In this document: positions 38,111 to 45,794 of the stretch, one piece after another
How positions within the stretch are numbered: position 1 is the first letter of the stretch
Layout of the letters: the number at the start of each line of letters is the position of its first letter
Origin: Salsipaludibacter sp963735045
Lineage (GTDB): Bacteria; Actinomycetota; Nitriliruptoria; Nitriliruptorales; Nitriliruptoraceae
Assembly (NCBI GenBank): GCA_963735045.1
Contig: CAVTIZ010000001.1
Coordinates: forward strand, 124,001-188,000
Reading direction: 5' to 3'
Length of the DNA: 64,000 nucleotides
The notes under the pieces: generated by a model
Seen by the model: only the letters and a program-made list of their open reading frames with translations
The model's database searches: none
Told to the model about the DNA's origin: nothing
Position numbers and translations under genes: made by a program

Positions 38111-39403
38111 TCAGCCGAGGTTGGACAGGAAGTCGTCGAGTCCGGGGCTGACCTCGAAGGTCGGGCCCACGTGGTCGGCGATGGCCTCGACGGTCTTGTA
38201 GCCGTTGCCCGAGATCACGGCGACGGTGCGCTCGTCGGGGGTGATGTCGCCGGACTCGACCATGCGCTTCAGGTTGGCGACGGTGACGCCGCCGGCGGTC
38301 TCGGCGAACACGCCCTCGGTCTCGGCGAGCAACCGGATCCCGGCCACGATCTCGTCGTCGGGCACGTGGCCGACGACCCCGCCGGTGCGGTCGGCGACCT
38401 TCAGCGCGTAGTAGCCGTCGGCGGGGTTGCCGATGGCCAGGGACCGGGCGATGGTGTCGGGCTTCTGGGGGCGGACGTCGAAGGATCCCCGCGAGAACGC
38501 CTCGGCGACCGGTGAGCACCCGGTGGCCTGGCCCCCGGACATCCGCGGCAGGTCGCCGTCGACCAGGCCGTACTGCCGGAGCTCGCGGAAGCCCTTGTCG
38601 ATCTTGACCATCATCGCACCGGAGGCCACCGGTGCCACGACGTGGTCGGGGAAGCGCCAGCCGAGTTGCTCGGCGATCTCGAAGCCGAGGGTCTTGGAGC
38701 CCTCGGCGTAGTAGGTGCGCAGGTTGACGTTGACGAACCCCCAGCCGGTCTCGTCGGCGACCTCGGCGCACAGCCGGTTGACGTCGTCGTAGGTCCCGCG
38801 CACCGTGACCAGGTTGGGCCCGTGCACCGCGGACCCGAGCACCTTGCCGGTCTCGAGGTCGGACGGGATGAACACGTAGGCGGGCATGCCCATCGCCGCG
38901 GCGTGGGCCGCCACCGAGTTGCCGAGGTTGCCGGTGGACGCGCAGGCGAAGGTGTCGATGCCCAGCGCCCGGCCGGCGGACAGGGCCACGGCGACCACGC
39001 GGTCCTTGAACGAACCCGTGGGGTTGACCGTGTCGTCCTTGAGCCACAGTTCGGACAGCCCCAGTCGCTCGGCCAGGCGCGGCGCCGGGCGCAGCGGGCT
39101 CAGCCCCGTCCCGAGGTCCACGCGGAGGGCGGGGTCGGCCGACAGGGTCGGGAGCAGGTCGCCGTAGCGCCACAGCGAGTGTGGTCCCGACTGGATGCGC
39201 TCGCGCGAGACGACGTCGGCGATGCGTTCCGCGTCGTAGACCACCTCCAGCGGTCCGAAGCAGAATCCGCAGACGTGGCCGAGGCCGACCGGTTCGACCT
39301 CGCCGCACTCCCGGCAGGCGAGCCCGGTGAGGTTGGGCACCAGGTCGTCGTGGGACCGTCCGCCGGTGGTGCCGACCGGTGGGGGGGCGACGGTGGTGGT
39401 CAT
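38111..39403 (-). CDS. thrC: Threonine synthase (SAM-riboswitch regulated)
   Basis: 430 residues from the ATG at 39403, preceded by CAGGAGCC; the longer open frame runs through the riboswitch. A zinc-ribbon-like C-x2-C...C-x2-C (Cys30, 33, 45, 48) opens the protein. The PLP lysine is K133 in NPTGSFKDRVV, and the phosphate-binding loop is STGNLGNSVAAHAA. The family converts O-phosphohomoserine to threonine. Regulation by a SAM-I switch and pairing with a sulfur carrier make a sulfur-transfer (homocysteine-forming) variant possible; otherwise it is standard threonine synthesis. Confidence 0.92.
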   Translation of the reverse strand: MTTTVAPPPVGTTGGRSHDDLVPNLTGLACRECGEVEPVGLGHVCGFCFGPLEVVYDAERIADVVSRERIQSGPHSLWRYGDLLPTLSADPALRVDLGTGLSPLRPAPRLAERLGLSELWLKDDTVNPTGSFKDRVVAVALSAGRALGIDTFACASTGNLGNSVAAHAAAMGMPAYVFIPSDLETGKVLGSAVHGPNLVTVRGTYDDVNRLCAEVADETGWGFVNVNLRTYYAEGSKTLGFEIAEQLGWRFPDHVVAPVASGAMMVKIDKGFRELRQYGLVDGDLPRMSGGQATGCSPVAEAFSRGSFDVRPQKPDTIARSLAIGNPADGYYALKVADRTGGVVGHVPDDEIVAGIRLLAETEGVFAETAGGVTVANLKRMVESGDITPDERTVAVISGNGYKTVEAIADHVGPTFEVSPGLDDFLSNLG

Positions 39404-39450
39404 GGCGTGGCTCCTGTCGCATCGTGTGATGCGGCGGGAGCCCCATGCGA

Positions 39451-39475
39451 AACGGCCTCCCGCCGGGAGGCCGTT
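39451..39475 (-). terminator. Expression-platform terminator of the SAM riboswitch
   Basis: AACGGCCTCCC (39451-39461) pairs perfectly with GGGAGGCCGTT (39465-39475), loop 3 nt, read on the minus strand with TTT after it. It lies between the aptamer (39497-39649) and the thrC ribosome-binding site. It is probably the SAM-dependent off switch by transcription termination. Confidence 0.78.
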
Positions 39476-39496
39476 GAGGTGGACGCGTGGCGTCCG

Positions 39497-39649
39497 GCTC
39501 ATCGACCCGGGTGCACGAGGTCCGTGCGCCCGACGGTCCGGGTTTGGCACCAACCCCACCGAGTCGGCGCCACCGTGGAGGTGGGGCGTGTTCGGCGGGA
39601 GGTTGCCGAGGTGTCGACGGGCCCGAGCCCTCGACCTCTCTGGATGAGC
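39497..39649 (-). ncRNA. SAM-I (S-box) riboswitch
   Basis: Read on the minus strand, the P1 helix GCTCATC (39643-39649) pairs with GATGAGC (39497-39503). The conserved AGAGaGG-GAGGG core follows P1, then a CGGCAACC stretch, a longer P3, and GGTGCCAA, all S-box hallmarks. The aptamer is about 153 nt, with an extended P3. It lies upstream of thrC and the sulfur-carrier gene, with a terminator between. The remaining 39404-39712 gap holds only the aptamer, terminator and leader. Confidence 0.92.
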
Positions 39650-39712
39650 ACCAGTCCCCTCAGTATGCCAGCCCGCTCGGCACACCGCGAACCGGCCACC
39701 CGGACCGATCCC

Positions 39713-40921
39713 TCAGTCGCGGCCGACGCGACCGCCGAAGCGTCGCTTCTCCCAGCTTCGCCGCAGCTGCTGGCTCAGCGCGCCCAGGCTGCCCTCCTCC
39801 GGCGGCGGCAGCGTGTCGTCCTCCAGGAACTGGTCGGGGTCGGACAGGTGGCGCATCGACGGCACGCGCGTGGCCAGCACGTACAGCAGCACCAGCTTCG
39901 CGGCCACGACGGTCGGGATGGCCACCAGCATCCCGATCAGGCCCATCGAGGCGCCCGCGACCGCCAGCGACAGGATGATGGTGATCGGGTGGATGTGCAC
40001 GGTCCGGCGCAGCACCTGCGGCGTGATCAGGTGGTTGTCCACCTGCTGCACCAGCACCATGATCACGACGACCACGATCGCCTGGGTCAGCCCGTCGCCG
40101 GCGGTCAGGGCGACCACCACCCCCACGGCGCCGCCAACGAACGGTCCGACCAACGGGATCAGGTTGAACAGGCCGGCGAGCCCACCGACCAGGGCCCAGA
40201 ACGGCAACCCTGCCAGCCCCAGGCCGATGGCGGTCGTGACGCCGACGAAGGTGGCCACCAACAGCTGGCCCCGGAAGTAGCCCCCCACGGCCGACACGAT
40301 CCGCCCGCCGACGTCCAGGACCTCGTCGCGTCGGTCGGGGGGGACCAGCCGCTGGACACCCGTCGCGATGCGCGGCAGGTCGGACAGCACGTAGAAGGCC
40401 AGCACGGGGGCCAACACGACCGACACCACCCCGGACACCACGGATCCCAGCAACGAGCGGACGATCGCGAGCACGCCGACGACCTGGTCGCCGTCGGTCG
40501 ACACCAGCCCGGCGACCCCGGCCGACCCGTCGGGGACCAGGCCGGCCAGCCCGATCGGTCGCAGGACGTCCACGAGCCAGGCACGACTCGCCTCCACGAT
40601 CGCGGGCAGCCCCTCGGCCAGTTGGGCGATCTGTTCGTTGAGCAGCGGCAGGAGCAGCCAACCCGACAGCGCGACGACGCCGAGCAGCAGCAGGTAGGTC
40701 ACCACCGTGGCCAGCACACGCGGCTGGCGTCGTGACAACCGATCGACCACCGGCGACAGCAGGTAGACGATCACGCTCGCCAGCAGGATCGGCGTGATCA
40801 GGAAGCGGAACGGGCGGCTGAGCCACGTGACGACCAGCCACGCCACCACCAGGATTCCCACGAGCGTCCAGACACCGGCCAGCCGACGCAGCTGCCGGGG
40901 GCTGGGTCCGTCCGCCGTCAT
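39713..40921 (-). CDS. AI-2E family (PerM-type) membrane protein
   Basis: 402 residues with about eight membrane segments in the family layout: WTLVGILVVAWLVVTW at the N-terminus, a large soluble region (about 85-170), then paired helices ending in LFNLIPLVGPFVGGAVGVVV and HPITIILSLAVAGASMGLIG. The family was named for AI-2 export but many members are sodium/proton antiporters or unknown transporters. Substrate unknown. A short cytoplasmic acidic tail follows. Divergent from thrC's leader. Confidence 0.88.
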   Translation of the reverse strand: MTADGPSPRQLRRLAGVWTLVGILVVAWLVVTWLSRPFRFLITPILLASVIVYLLSPVVDRLSRRQPRVLATVVTYLLLLGVVALSGWLLLPLLNEQIAQLAEGLPAIVEASRAWLVDVLRPIGLAGLVPDGSAGVAGLVSTDGDQVVGVLAIVRSLLGSVVSGVVSVVLAPVLAFYVLSDLPRIATGVQRLVPPDRRDEVLDVGGRIVSAVGGYFRGQLLVATFVGVTTAIGLGLAGLPFWALVGGLAGLFNLIPLVGPFVGGAVGVVVALTAGDGLTQAIVVVVIMVLVQQVDNHLITPQVLRRTVHIHPITIILSLAVAGASMGLIGMLVAIPTVVAAKLVLLYVLATRVPSMRHLSDPDQFLEDDTLPPPEEGSLGALSQQLRRSWEKRRFGGRVGRD

Positions 40922-40976
40922 GTCACCTCACGCGCCCCACCGGCTCGTGTCCGACCCGCGGCCGACGACACCGGGG

Positions 40977-41648
40977 TCACTCTGCCTCGTCGAGTCCCAC
41001 GACGACGTGGACGTCGACGGTCTCGCTCAGGATGTCGTTGAACACGACCTCGTCCCACCCGTTGGCGTCGGCCAGTTCCCGGGCCTCGTCCTCGTGGCCG
41101 TCGGTCCAGAACACCGTCGTGTTGTCGTAGATGATGGAGGACGGCCCGAACGCGACCAGGCGGTACCCGTCATCCTCCAGGTCGTCAGCCACCTCGCGTG
41201 CCCGACCGGACCCGTCCTTGATGGCGTCCAGGACCTGCACGCTGGTCTCGGAGTGGTCGACGTCGCTGCTGTCCGTCTCGTCCTCCGACGGCTCCTCGGT
41301 GGCCTCGGGGCTCGGGGACTCGGTCTCCTCCGTGGGCTCCTCGGTGGCCTGTGGGCTCGGTTCGGGGGTCGACTCCGCCGGCGTCGGGGACGGCTCGACC
41401 TCCGTGGGTTCCGGCGACGGTGACGCCGCCGGGGGTGACGGCGTCGGCGTGGCCGGGCTGGGGGCGACCGAGGTCGCCGCCGGGCTGGGCGAGGCCGCCG
41501 GGCTCGGGGCCGCGACGCTCACGTCGTCACCGGCACTGATCAGGTCGATGCCCCAGAACAACCCGGCGGCGACCACGACCAGGGCGACCACGGCGATGCC
41601 GAACTGGGCCAGCGTGCGGCCGGGATCCGGGTTGGACGACAGCGACAT
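40977..41648 (-). CDS. LytR_C-domain protein, membrane-anchored
   Basis: 223 residues: one N-terminal membrane segment (FGIAVVALVVVAAGLFWGIDL, about 16-36), a Pro/Ser/Thr/Glu-rich linker (about 43-130) and a C-terminal domain of the LytR cell-envelope attenuator C-terminal type (TSVQVLDAIKDGSGRAREVA, IIYDNTTVFWTDGHEDEAR). Such proteins sit outside the membrane and are thought to help attach wall polymers. It lacks the catalytic LytR-CpsA-Psr domain, so the domain is alone. The linker length is highly repetitive. Confidence 0.83.
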   Translation of the reverse strand: MSLSSNPDPGRTLAQFGIAVVALVVVAAGLFWGIDLISAGDDVSVAAPSPAASPSPAATSVAPSPATPTPSPPAASPSPEPTEVEPSPTPAESTPEPSPQATEEPTEETESPSPEATEEPSEDETDSSDVDHSETSVQVLDAIKDGSGRAREVADDLEDDGYRLVAFGPSSIIYDNTTVFWTDGHEDEARELADANGWDEVVFNDILSETVDVHVVVGLDEAE

Positions 41649-42093
41649 CGGGACCCCTCGGGGCGTGGGCAGGACGGTGGACGAAACGGTGGACGGGGCG
41701 GTGACGGTACGCGACGACGTCGACGGTCGCGGACGGCGAACTCGGGCACCCGGTCAGGACCGGGTCAGGACCGGGTCAGGACCGGACCGGGTCAGGGCCC
41801 GGGGAAGGCCCGGGGCCGGAGGCGTGGGTGCCACCGGAGGACCAGGACGCTCGCTGCAGCGTGCCCCACGACGGTCTTCCCTGCAAGGACCCGACCCGTC
41901 CCGACGTCGGCATCGTCGTGGTGGCCCGGGCCCTCGGCCTCCCAGCACCACCGCTGGGGGGCACCAACCCCGCCGTTCGGACAGGGTCGTGGCGTCCCGG
42001 CGGGCCGCACCCGGCCGTTCGGCGACCGTTCGGACCCGGTGCAGGACGGCGCCATGCCCCATCATGGTGGGGAGTCCGAAACAGGAGACCTCC
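41649..42093. other. 445-bp intergenic region with short direct repeats, no gene seen
   Basis: Between the divergent LytR_C and BON genes. About three copies of CCGGGTCAGGA follow each other at 41749-41797. The rest is GC-rich with no convincing ORF, and only minor inverted pairs near 42055-42070. It probably holds both promoters, none of which I can place with confidence. Confidence 0.55.
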
Positions 42094-42780
42094 ATGTCCA
42101 CGATCACCGACGACGACGACCGCCTCGTCGACCGCCTCGCCGACCGCTTCGACGACGTCCGCGATTCCGCGGCGCGCGGGCTGTCCTCCGACGATGCCCC
42201 GGCACAACGCGAGTTGTCGCGGGTCCGCCGCAAGCTCGACGCGGTGGAGGCCAACCTCTCCGACGGCCTTGCCGCCGTGCGCGACGAGCAGGCCGACCTC
42301 GCCGCCGAGGTGCGGTCGGGCAACAAGAAGACGACCTTCCCCCGCAAGGTGTTCTGGCTCGTGATCGGCGGCGCCGCTGCCGCCTTCGGGACGTGGCTGG
42401 CGGACCCCGACCGTGGCAAGTCGCGTCGCGACCAGCTCGGCGACCAGGTGACGTCGCAGGCTCGCACCCTGGGCGAACAGGCCAAGTCCTCGGCCGAGCA
42501 GGCCACCAACCGGGTTCGCGGTGCCGTGGTCGAGACCGGCAAGGGCGTGCTGCCCGAGGACGTGCCGGACGACCCGGTCACCCTGCAACAGCGGATCAAG
42601 AGCCAGGTCATGGGACGCCGCGACGACGTCAACGACGTCGTGATGACGATCGGTGAGCCGGGCCACGTCACGCTGAAGGGCACGGTCCCCAGCGCGACGA
42701 CCGTCGAGGAACTGCGCACCGCCGTCGCCGACGTCGAGGGCGTCGTCGACGTCCAGTCCGACCTCGCCGTCGCGGGCTGA
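42094..42780 (+). CDS. BON-domain protein with one membrane segment
   Basis: 228 residues from the ATG at 42094, preceded by AGGAGA. A helical N-terminus (LVDRLADRFDDVRDSAARGL), one hydrophobic stretch VFWLVIGGAAAAFGTWLA near residue 87-105, a Glu/Gln-rich helical region and a C-terminal BON domain (VVMTIGEPGHVTLKGTVPSA, LRTAVADVEGVVDVQ) of about 65 residues. BON domains bind phospholipid or membranes and occur in envelope-stress proteins such as OsmY. Role unknown here. Confidence 0.85.
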   Translation: MSTITDDDDRLVDRLADRFDDVRDSAARGLSSDDAPAQRELSRVRRKLDAVEANLSDGLAAVRDEQADLAAEVRSGNKKTTFPRKVFWLVIGGAAAAFGTWLADPDRGKSRRDQLGDQVTSQARTLGEQAKSSAEQATNRVRGAVVETGKGVLPEDVPDDPVTLQQRIKSQVMGRRDDVNDVVMTIGEPGHVTLKGTVPSATTVEELRTAVADVEGVVDVQSDLAVAG

Positions 42781-42843
42781 CCCCGCCGGGACCCCGGTCC
42801 GTGGCCGCCCCGATCCGGGGCGGCCACGACCATGTCCGGGCGA

Positions 42844-42917
42844 GCCGAGAGCGGGATTCGAACCCGCGACCTTCGCTTTACAAGAGCGCTGCTCTGGCCG
42901 GACTGAGCTATCTCGGC
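42844..42917 (-). tRNA. tRNA-Thr(TGT)
   Basis: 74 nt on the minus strand with the acceptor stem GCCGAGA/TCTCGGC, D-arm GCTC/GAGC, T-arm GCGGG-TTCGAAT-CCCGC. The anticodon loop CTTGTAA gives anticodon TGT, reading ACA and ACG weakly. The anticodon stem has one G-A mismatch at its base. No CCA is encoded. Confidence 0.95.
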
Positions 42918-43005
42918 GGTGGCCGAGAGGCTATCGCCGAGCCGCACGCGGTCCCGGAGCCGGCGGGGTCGACGTCGGCCGTCCCCCACGCCCGGTCACG
43001 CCGTG

Positions 43006-43953
43006 TCAGGCCCCCGACAGGTCGACGGTCACCTCGTGCTCGTCGACACCGCGCACGACGCTCAGCACGAGCGGGGACGCCGGATCGTGGGCCGCCAGGT
43101 GCACGTGCAGGTCGTCGATGTCGCTCGGGGCGACGCCGTCCACGGCCACCAGCAGGTCGCCGCGTCGGACACCGGCACGATCGGCCGGGCCGGCGGGGGC
43201 CACCTCGCGCACCAGCAACCCGTCCCGCTCGTCGAGTCCCACGGCCGTCCGGAGCCGTTGGGCCGTGGCCGACGGCGCCACCGCGATGCCCAGGCGGGGT
43301 CGGCCCGGGGTCTCCCCACGGGCGAGCTCGTCGACAGCGCTCAGCATGGCCTGGTCCACCGGCAGGGCGAGGTAGAGCAGCCCGTCCAGTCGATGGGTGT
43401 TCAGTCCGATCCAGCGGCCGTGCCGGTCAAGGACCGGACCACCCGACGAACCACGCACCAGGGGCGCGGTGTGCTCGATGGCACCGGCCACCCGCCGTCG
43501 ACGAGGGCCTCGGAACCGACGGCCGACGGCCGACACCCAGCCCGGGGTGACGTGGATCCCCCGGCCGCCGGGATTGGCCACGGCCACGACCAGATCGCCC
43601 AGCTCCACCCCGGCCGTGGACGGCGTGACCGGCTCGACGTCCCCGGTGTCGACCGTCACGACGGCGAGTTCGGCGTCCACGTCGGCGGCCGCCAGCATGC
43701 CGACCTCCCGTCGGCCGCCGTCGAAGACCACACCCACCTCGCCGTCCGCCACGTTGTGGGCATTGGTCAGGACCCTGCCGGGGGCCACGACCACGCCGCT
43801 GCCCCGTCCCCATCGCTGCCCGATGCCGACGGTCGCCGAACCGGCCACGGCGGCGGCTCGTCGCATCGCCGTCGACACCCCGACGGTGTCGTCGCCGCTG
43901 TCGTCTGGGCTGTCGTCTGGGCTGTCGTCTGTGCTGGTCGCGTCGTCCACCAT
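43006..43953 (-). CDS. Trypsin-like serine protease with PDZ domain (S1C/HtrA-like), cytosolic
   Basis: 315 residues from the ATG at 43953, preceded by GGAGGAG. Chymotrypsin fold: His66 in LTNAHNV, Ser170 in VRGSSGGPV, and the acid residue position is Glu95 in VDAELAVV rather than the usual Asp. A C-terminal PDZ domain follows (GLLVREVAPAGPADRAGVRR). No signal peptide or membrane anchor is visible, unlike classical HtrA/DegP, so it may act inside the cell. The N-terminus is a short acidic Ser/Pro/Asp repeat (DDSPDDSPDDS). Divergent from an HxlR regulator. Confidence 0.83.
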   Translation of the reverse strand: MVDDATSTDDSPDDSPDDSGDDTVGVSTAMRRAAAVAGSATVGIGQRWGRGSGVVVAPGRVLTNAHNVADGEVGVVFDGGRREVGMLAAADVDAELAVVTVDTGDVEPVTPSTAGVELGDLVVAVANPGGRGIHVTPGWVSAVGRRFRGPRRRRVAGAIEHTAPLVRGSSGGPVLDRHGRWIGLNTHRLDGLLYLALPVDQAMLSAVDELARGETPGRPRLGIAVAPSATAQRLRTAVGLDERDGLLVREVAPAGPADRAGVRRGDLLVAVDGVAPSDIDDLHVHLAAHDPASPLVLSVVRGVDEHEVTVDLSGA

Positions 43954-43982
43954 GATCGTCTCCTCCACGTCAGTCCGTACCA

Positions 43983-44027
43983 GCGTCGGTCTTCCCAACG
44001 TCGGTCTTCCAAACGTCGGTCTTCCCA
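43983..44027. repeat. Three 15-bp direct repeats in the protease/HxlR divergent gap
   Basis: The unit (A/G)CGTCGGTCTTCC(C/A)A occurs three times head to tail at 43983, 43998 and 44013, with a fourth partial copy (AAGTCGGTC). The gap is only about 170 bp between two divergent starts. Its order next to a regulator gene suggests binding sites, but a slippage repeat is also possible. Confidence 0.65.
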
Positions 44028-44043
44028 AAGTCGGTCAGTATCA

Positions 44044-44053
44044 ACTTGCAAGT
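44044..44053. promoter_or_regulatory. Perfect 10-bp palindrome ACTTGCAAGT near HxlR promoter
   Basis: ACTTGCAAGT is its own reverse complement and lies in an AT-rich stretch 75 bases before the hxlR-like GTG start. This is a plausible HxlR-family operator or promoter element for the divergent pair of genes. Confidence 0.5.
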
Positions 44054-44127
44054 CGATAGTAACTGACCATCAGGAGCGGTGCACCCGGTCGACCTACGCT
44101 GGCGGCCGATCCCCGAGGGAGGAACCG

Positions 44128-44532
44128 GTGGACGACGGACTCGCGCACGCCGCGGCGCAGGTGGGCGATCGTTGGACGTTGCTCATCGTCGCGACGCTGT
44201 TGCCCGGCCCCCAACGCTTCACGGACCTGGCCGACGCGCTGGACGGCATCGGCCCGAACACGCTGTCCAGTCGGCTGTCAGACCTCGAGCACGCGGGTCT
44301 GGTGGTGTCCACGCCCTACCAGCAGCGACCGGAACGCTTCTCCTACGACCTCACCGACGCCGGTCGCGACCTGCGCGACGTGGTGACGGCCCTGCAGGCC
44401 TGGCAGGCACGTCGCGGGGACGGGTCACCACCCCGCCACGCCACGTGCGGCACCGAGCTCGAACTGGCCTGGTGGTGTCCGGACTGCCGTCGGGCGGTGG
44501 CCGCACCGGACGAGGACGCCTCATGGGTGTGA
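44128..44532 (+). CDS. HxlR-family regulator with C-terminal zinc-finger-like cysteines
   Basis: 134 residues from the GTG at 44128, preceded by GAGGGAGGAA. The winged-helix body is standard HxlR (VGDRWTLLIVATLLPGP, RFTDLADALDGIGPNTLSSR, LSDLEHAGLVVSTPYQQRP). After it come His104, Cys107, Cys117 and Cys120 (C-P-D-C), an extra possible zinc or redox site not part of the usual HxlR core. HxlR proteins sense aldehydes or redox signals. The neighbouring divergent protease gene is a likely target. Confidence 0.87.
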   Translation: MDDGLAHAAAQVGDRWTLLIVATLLPGPQRFTDLADALDGIGPNTLSSRLSDLEHAGLVVSTPYQQRPERFSYDLTDAGRDLRDVVTALQAWQARRGDGSPPRHATCGTELELAWWCPDCRRAVAAPDEDASWV

Positions 44533-44555
44533 CGGCCTGATCCCACGCGGGGTGG

Positions 44556-45041
44556 TCACAGCCACACCAGGACCGCCACCACCCACCACGACACCGCCAC
44601 GAACCCCGCCCCGAACTCGATCGCGATGCCGGTGCCGATGCCCCGGAGCACGGCCCGGGTGCTGGCCCACGCCTCCCGGTGCCCCCCCGTGTCCAGGCGC
44701 TGCCCGGCGTACAGGCCCACGACGAACCCGACCAGCAACCCGACCAACGGGATCACGAAGAAGCCGACCACCGCCGCGATGGTGACCAGCACCCAGGTGC
44801 GGTTCGACAGCTCCTGGGACGCCAGTTCGCGCCCCGGCACCCGGTACTTGACCACGGTCCCCAGTGCCAGCACCGTCAGCATCGCCGCCACCACGACCCA
44901 GGGCTGGTACCCCCCGACCTCGAAGGCCCACACGACGGCGGCCGCGGCGATCAGCAGCAGTCCCGGCAGCACCGGCACCACGACGCCCACCAGCCCGACC
45001 ACCATCGCCACGCCCACGAGCAGTTCGCCCAGCGGGTTCAC
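44556..45041 (-). CDS. DUF456-family membrane protein
   Basis: 161 residues from a GTG that overlaps the rlmB stop (GTGA). Five hydrophobic stretches, with the DUF456 pattern VPVLPGLLLIAAAAVVWA and the VGLLVGFVVGLYAGQRL core. Function unknown. It is the last gene of the cysS-rlmB minus-strand unit and ends near the HxlR stop. Confidence 0.82.
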   Translation of the reverse strand: MNPLGELLVGVAMVVGLVGVVVPVLPGLLLIAAAAVVWAFEVGGYQPWVVVAAMLTVLALGTVVKYRVPGRELASQELSNRTWVLVTIAAVVGFFVIPLVGLLVGFVVGLYAGQRLDTGGHREAWASTRAVLRGIGTGIAIEFGAGFVAVSWWVVAVLVWL

Positions 45042-45787
45042 CCGCCGCCTGCATGCCGAGCGCGGTCGATGGCGTACAGGGCCATGGCCGCCGCCACCGA
45101 GGCGTTGTAGGAGTCGACGTGGCCGCGCAGGGGCAACTCGACCAGGACGTCGCAGCGTGCCCGGGTGAGCTCGCGCAGGCCACTGCCCTCAGCACCGACG
45201 ACCAGCACCAGCGGTTCGGTCAACAGGTTGCAGGTTGCGACCTCGGTGCCGGTCCCCGCCTCCAGGCCGATGATCCACAGGCCCGCGTCGCGGCAGGCCT
45301 CCAGTGTGCGTACGAGGTTGGACGGCGACACCACCGGCAGGTGCGCCAACGCCCCCGCCGCGGCCTTCTCGACCGTCGGGGTGATCGACGCCGTCCGACG
45401 GGACGGCAGCACCAGCCCGTGGGCCCCCAGTGCCTCGGCGGTCCGGGCGACGGACCCGACGTTGTGCGGATCGGTCACCTGGTCGACGGCCACCACCAGC
45501 GCCGGCTCCTCCCTGCTGCGGCCCAGTACCTCGTCCAGCGACTGGAACGGGAAGTCGGGCGCCCGGGCGACCACCCCCTGGTGCACCTGCCCCGCGGCCA
45601 GGTCGTCGGCCGTGGCCGGGTCCAGCGTGGCGACCGGCACGCCGGCCTCCGTCGCGAGCCGGCGGACCTCGTCGATCGCCGCCGACGAGGAGCGGTCGGC
45701 CACCAGGACCTCGTGGACCCGGCGCCCGGCGCGCAGCAGTTCGCGAACGGGGTGGATGCCGACCACGACGCGGCCCGGGGGGCTCAC
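45038..45787 (-). CDS. rlmB: 23S rRNA 2'-O-methyltransferase, TrmH/RlmB family
   Basis: 249 residues from the GTG at 45787, seven bases past the cysS stop. SPOUT fold: N-terminal substrate-binding domain (VVGIHPVRELLRAG) and catalytic motifs VDQVTDPHNVGSVARTAEAL, LVVGAEGSGL and LRGHVDSYNASVAAAMALY. It methylates a guanosine of 23S rRNA. Position after cysS, with ispD and ispF upstream, is the familiar actinobacterial order. Confidence 0.92.
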   Translation of the reverse strand: MSPPGRVVVGIHPVRELLRAGRRVHEVLVADRSSSAAIDEVRRLATEAGVPVATLDPATADDLAAGQVHQGVVARAPDFPFQSLDEVLGRSREEPALVVAVDQVTDPHNVGSVARTAEALGAHGLVLPSRRTASITPTVEKAAAGALAHLPVVSPSNLVRTLEACRDAGLWIIGLEAGTGTEVATCNLLTEPLVLVVGAEGSGLRELTRARCDVLVELPLRGHVDSYNASVAAAMALYAIDRARHAGGG

Positions 45788-45794
45788 GACGCCA

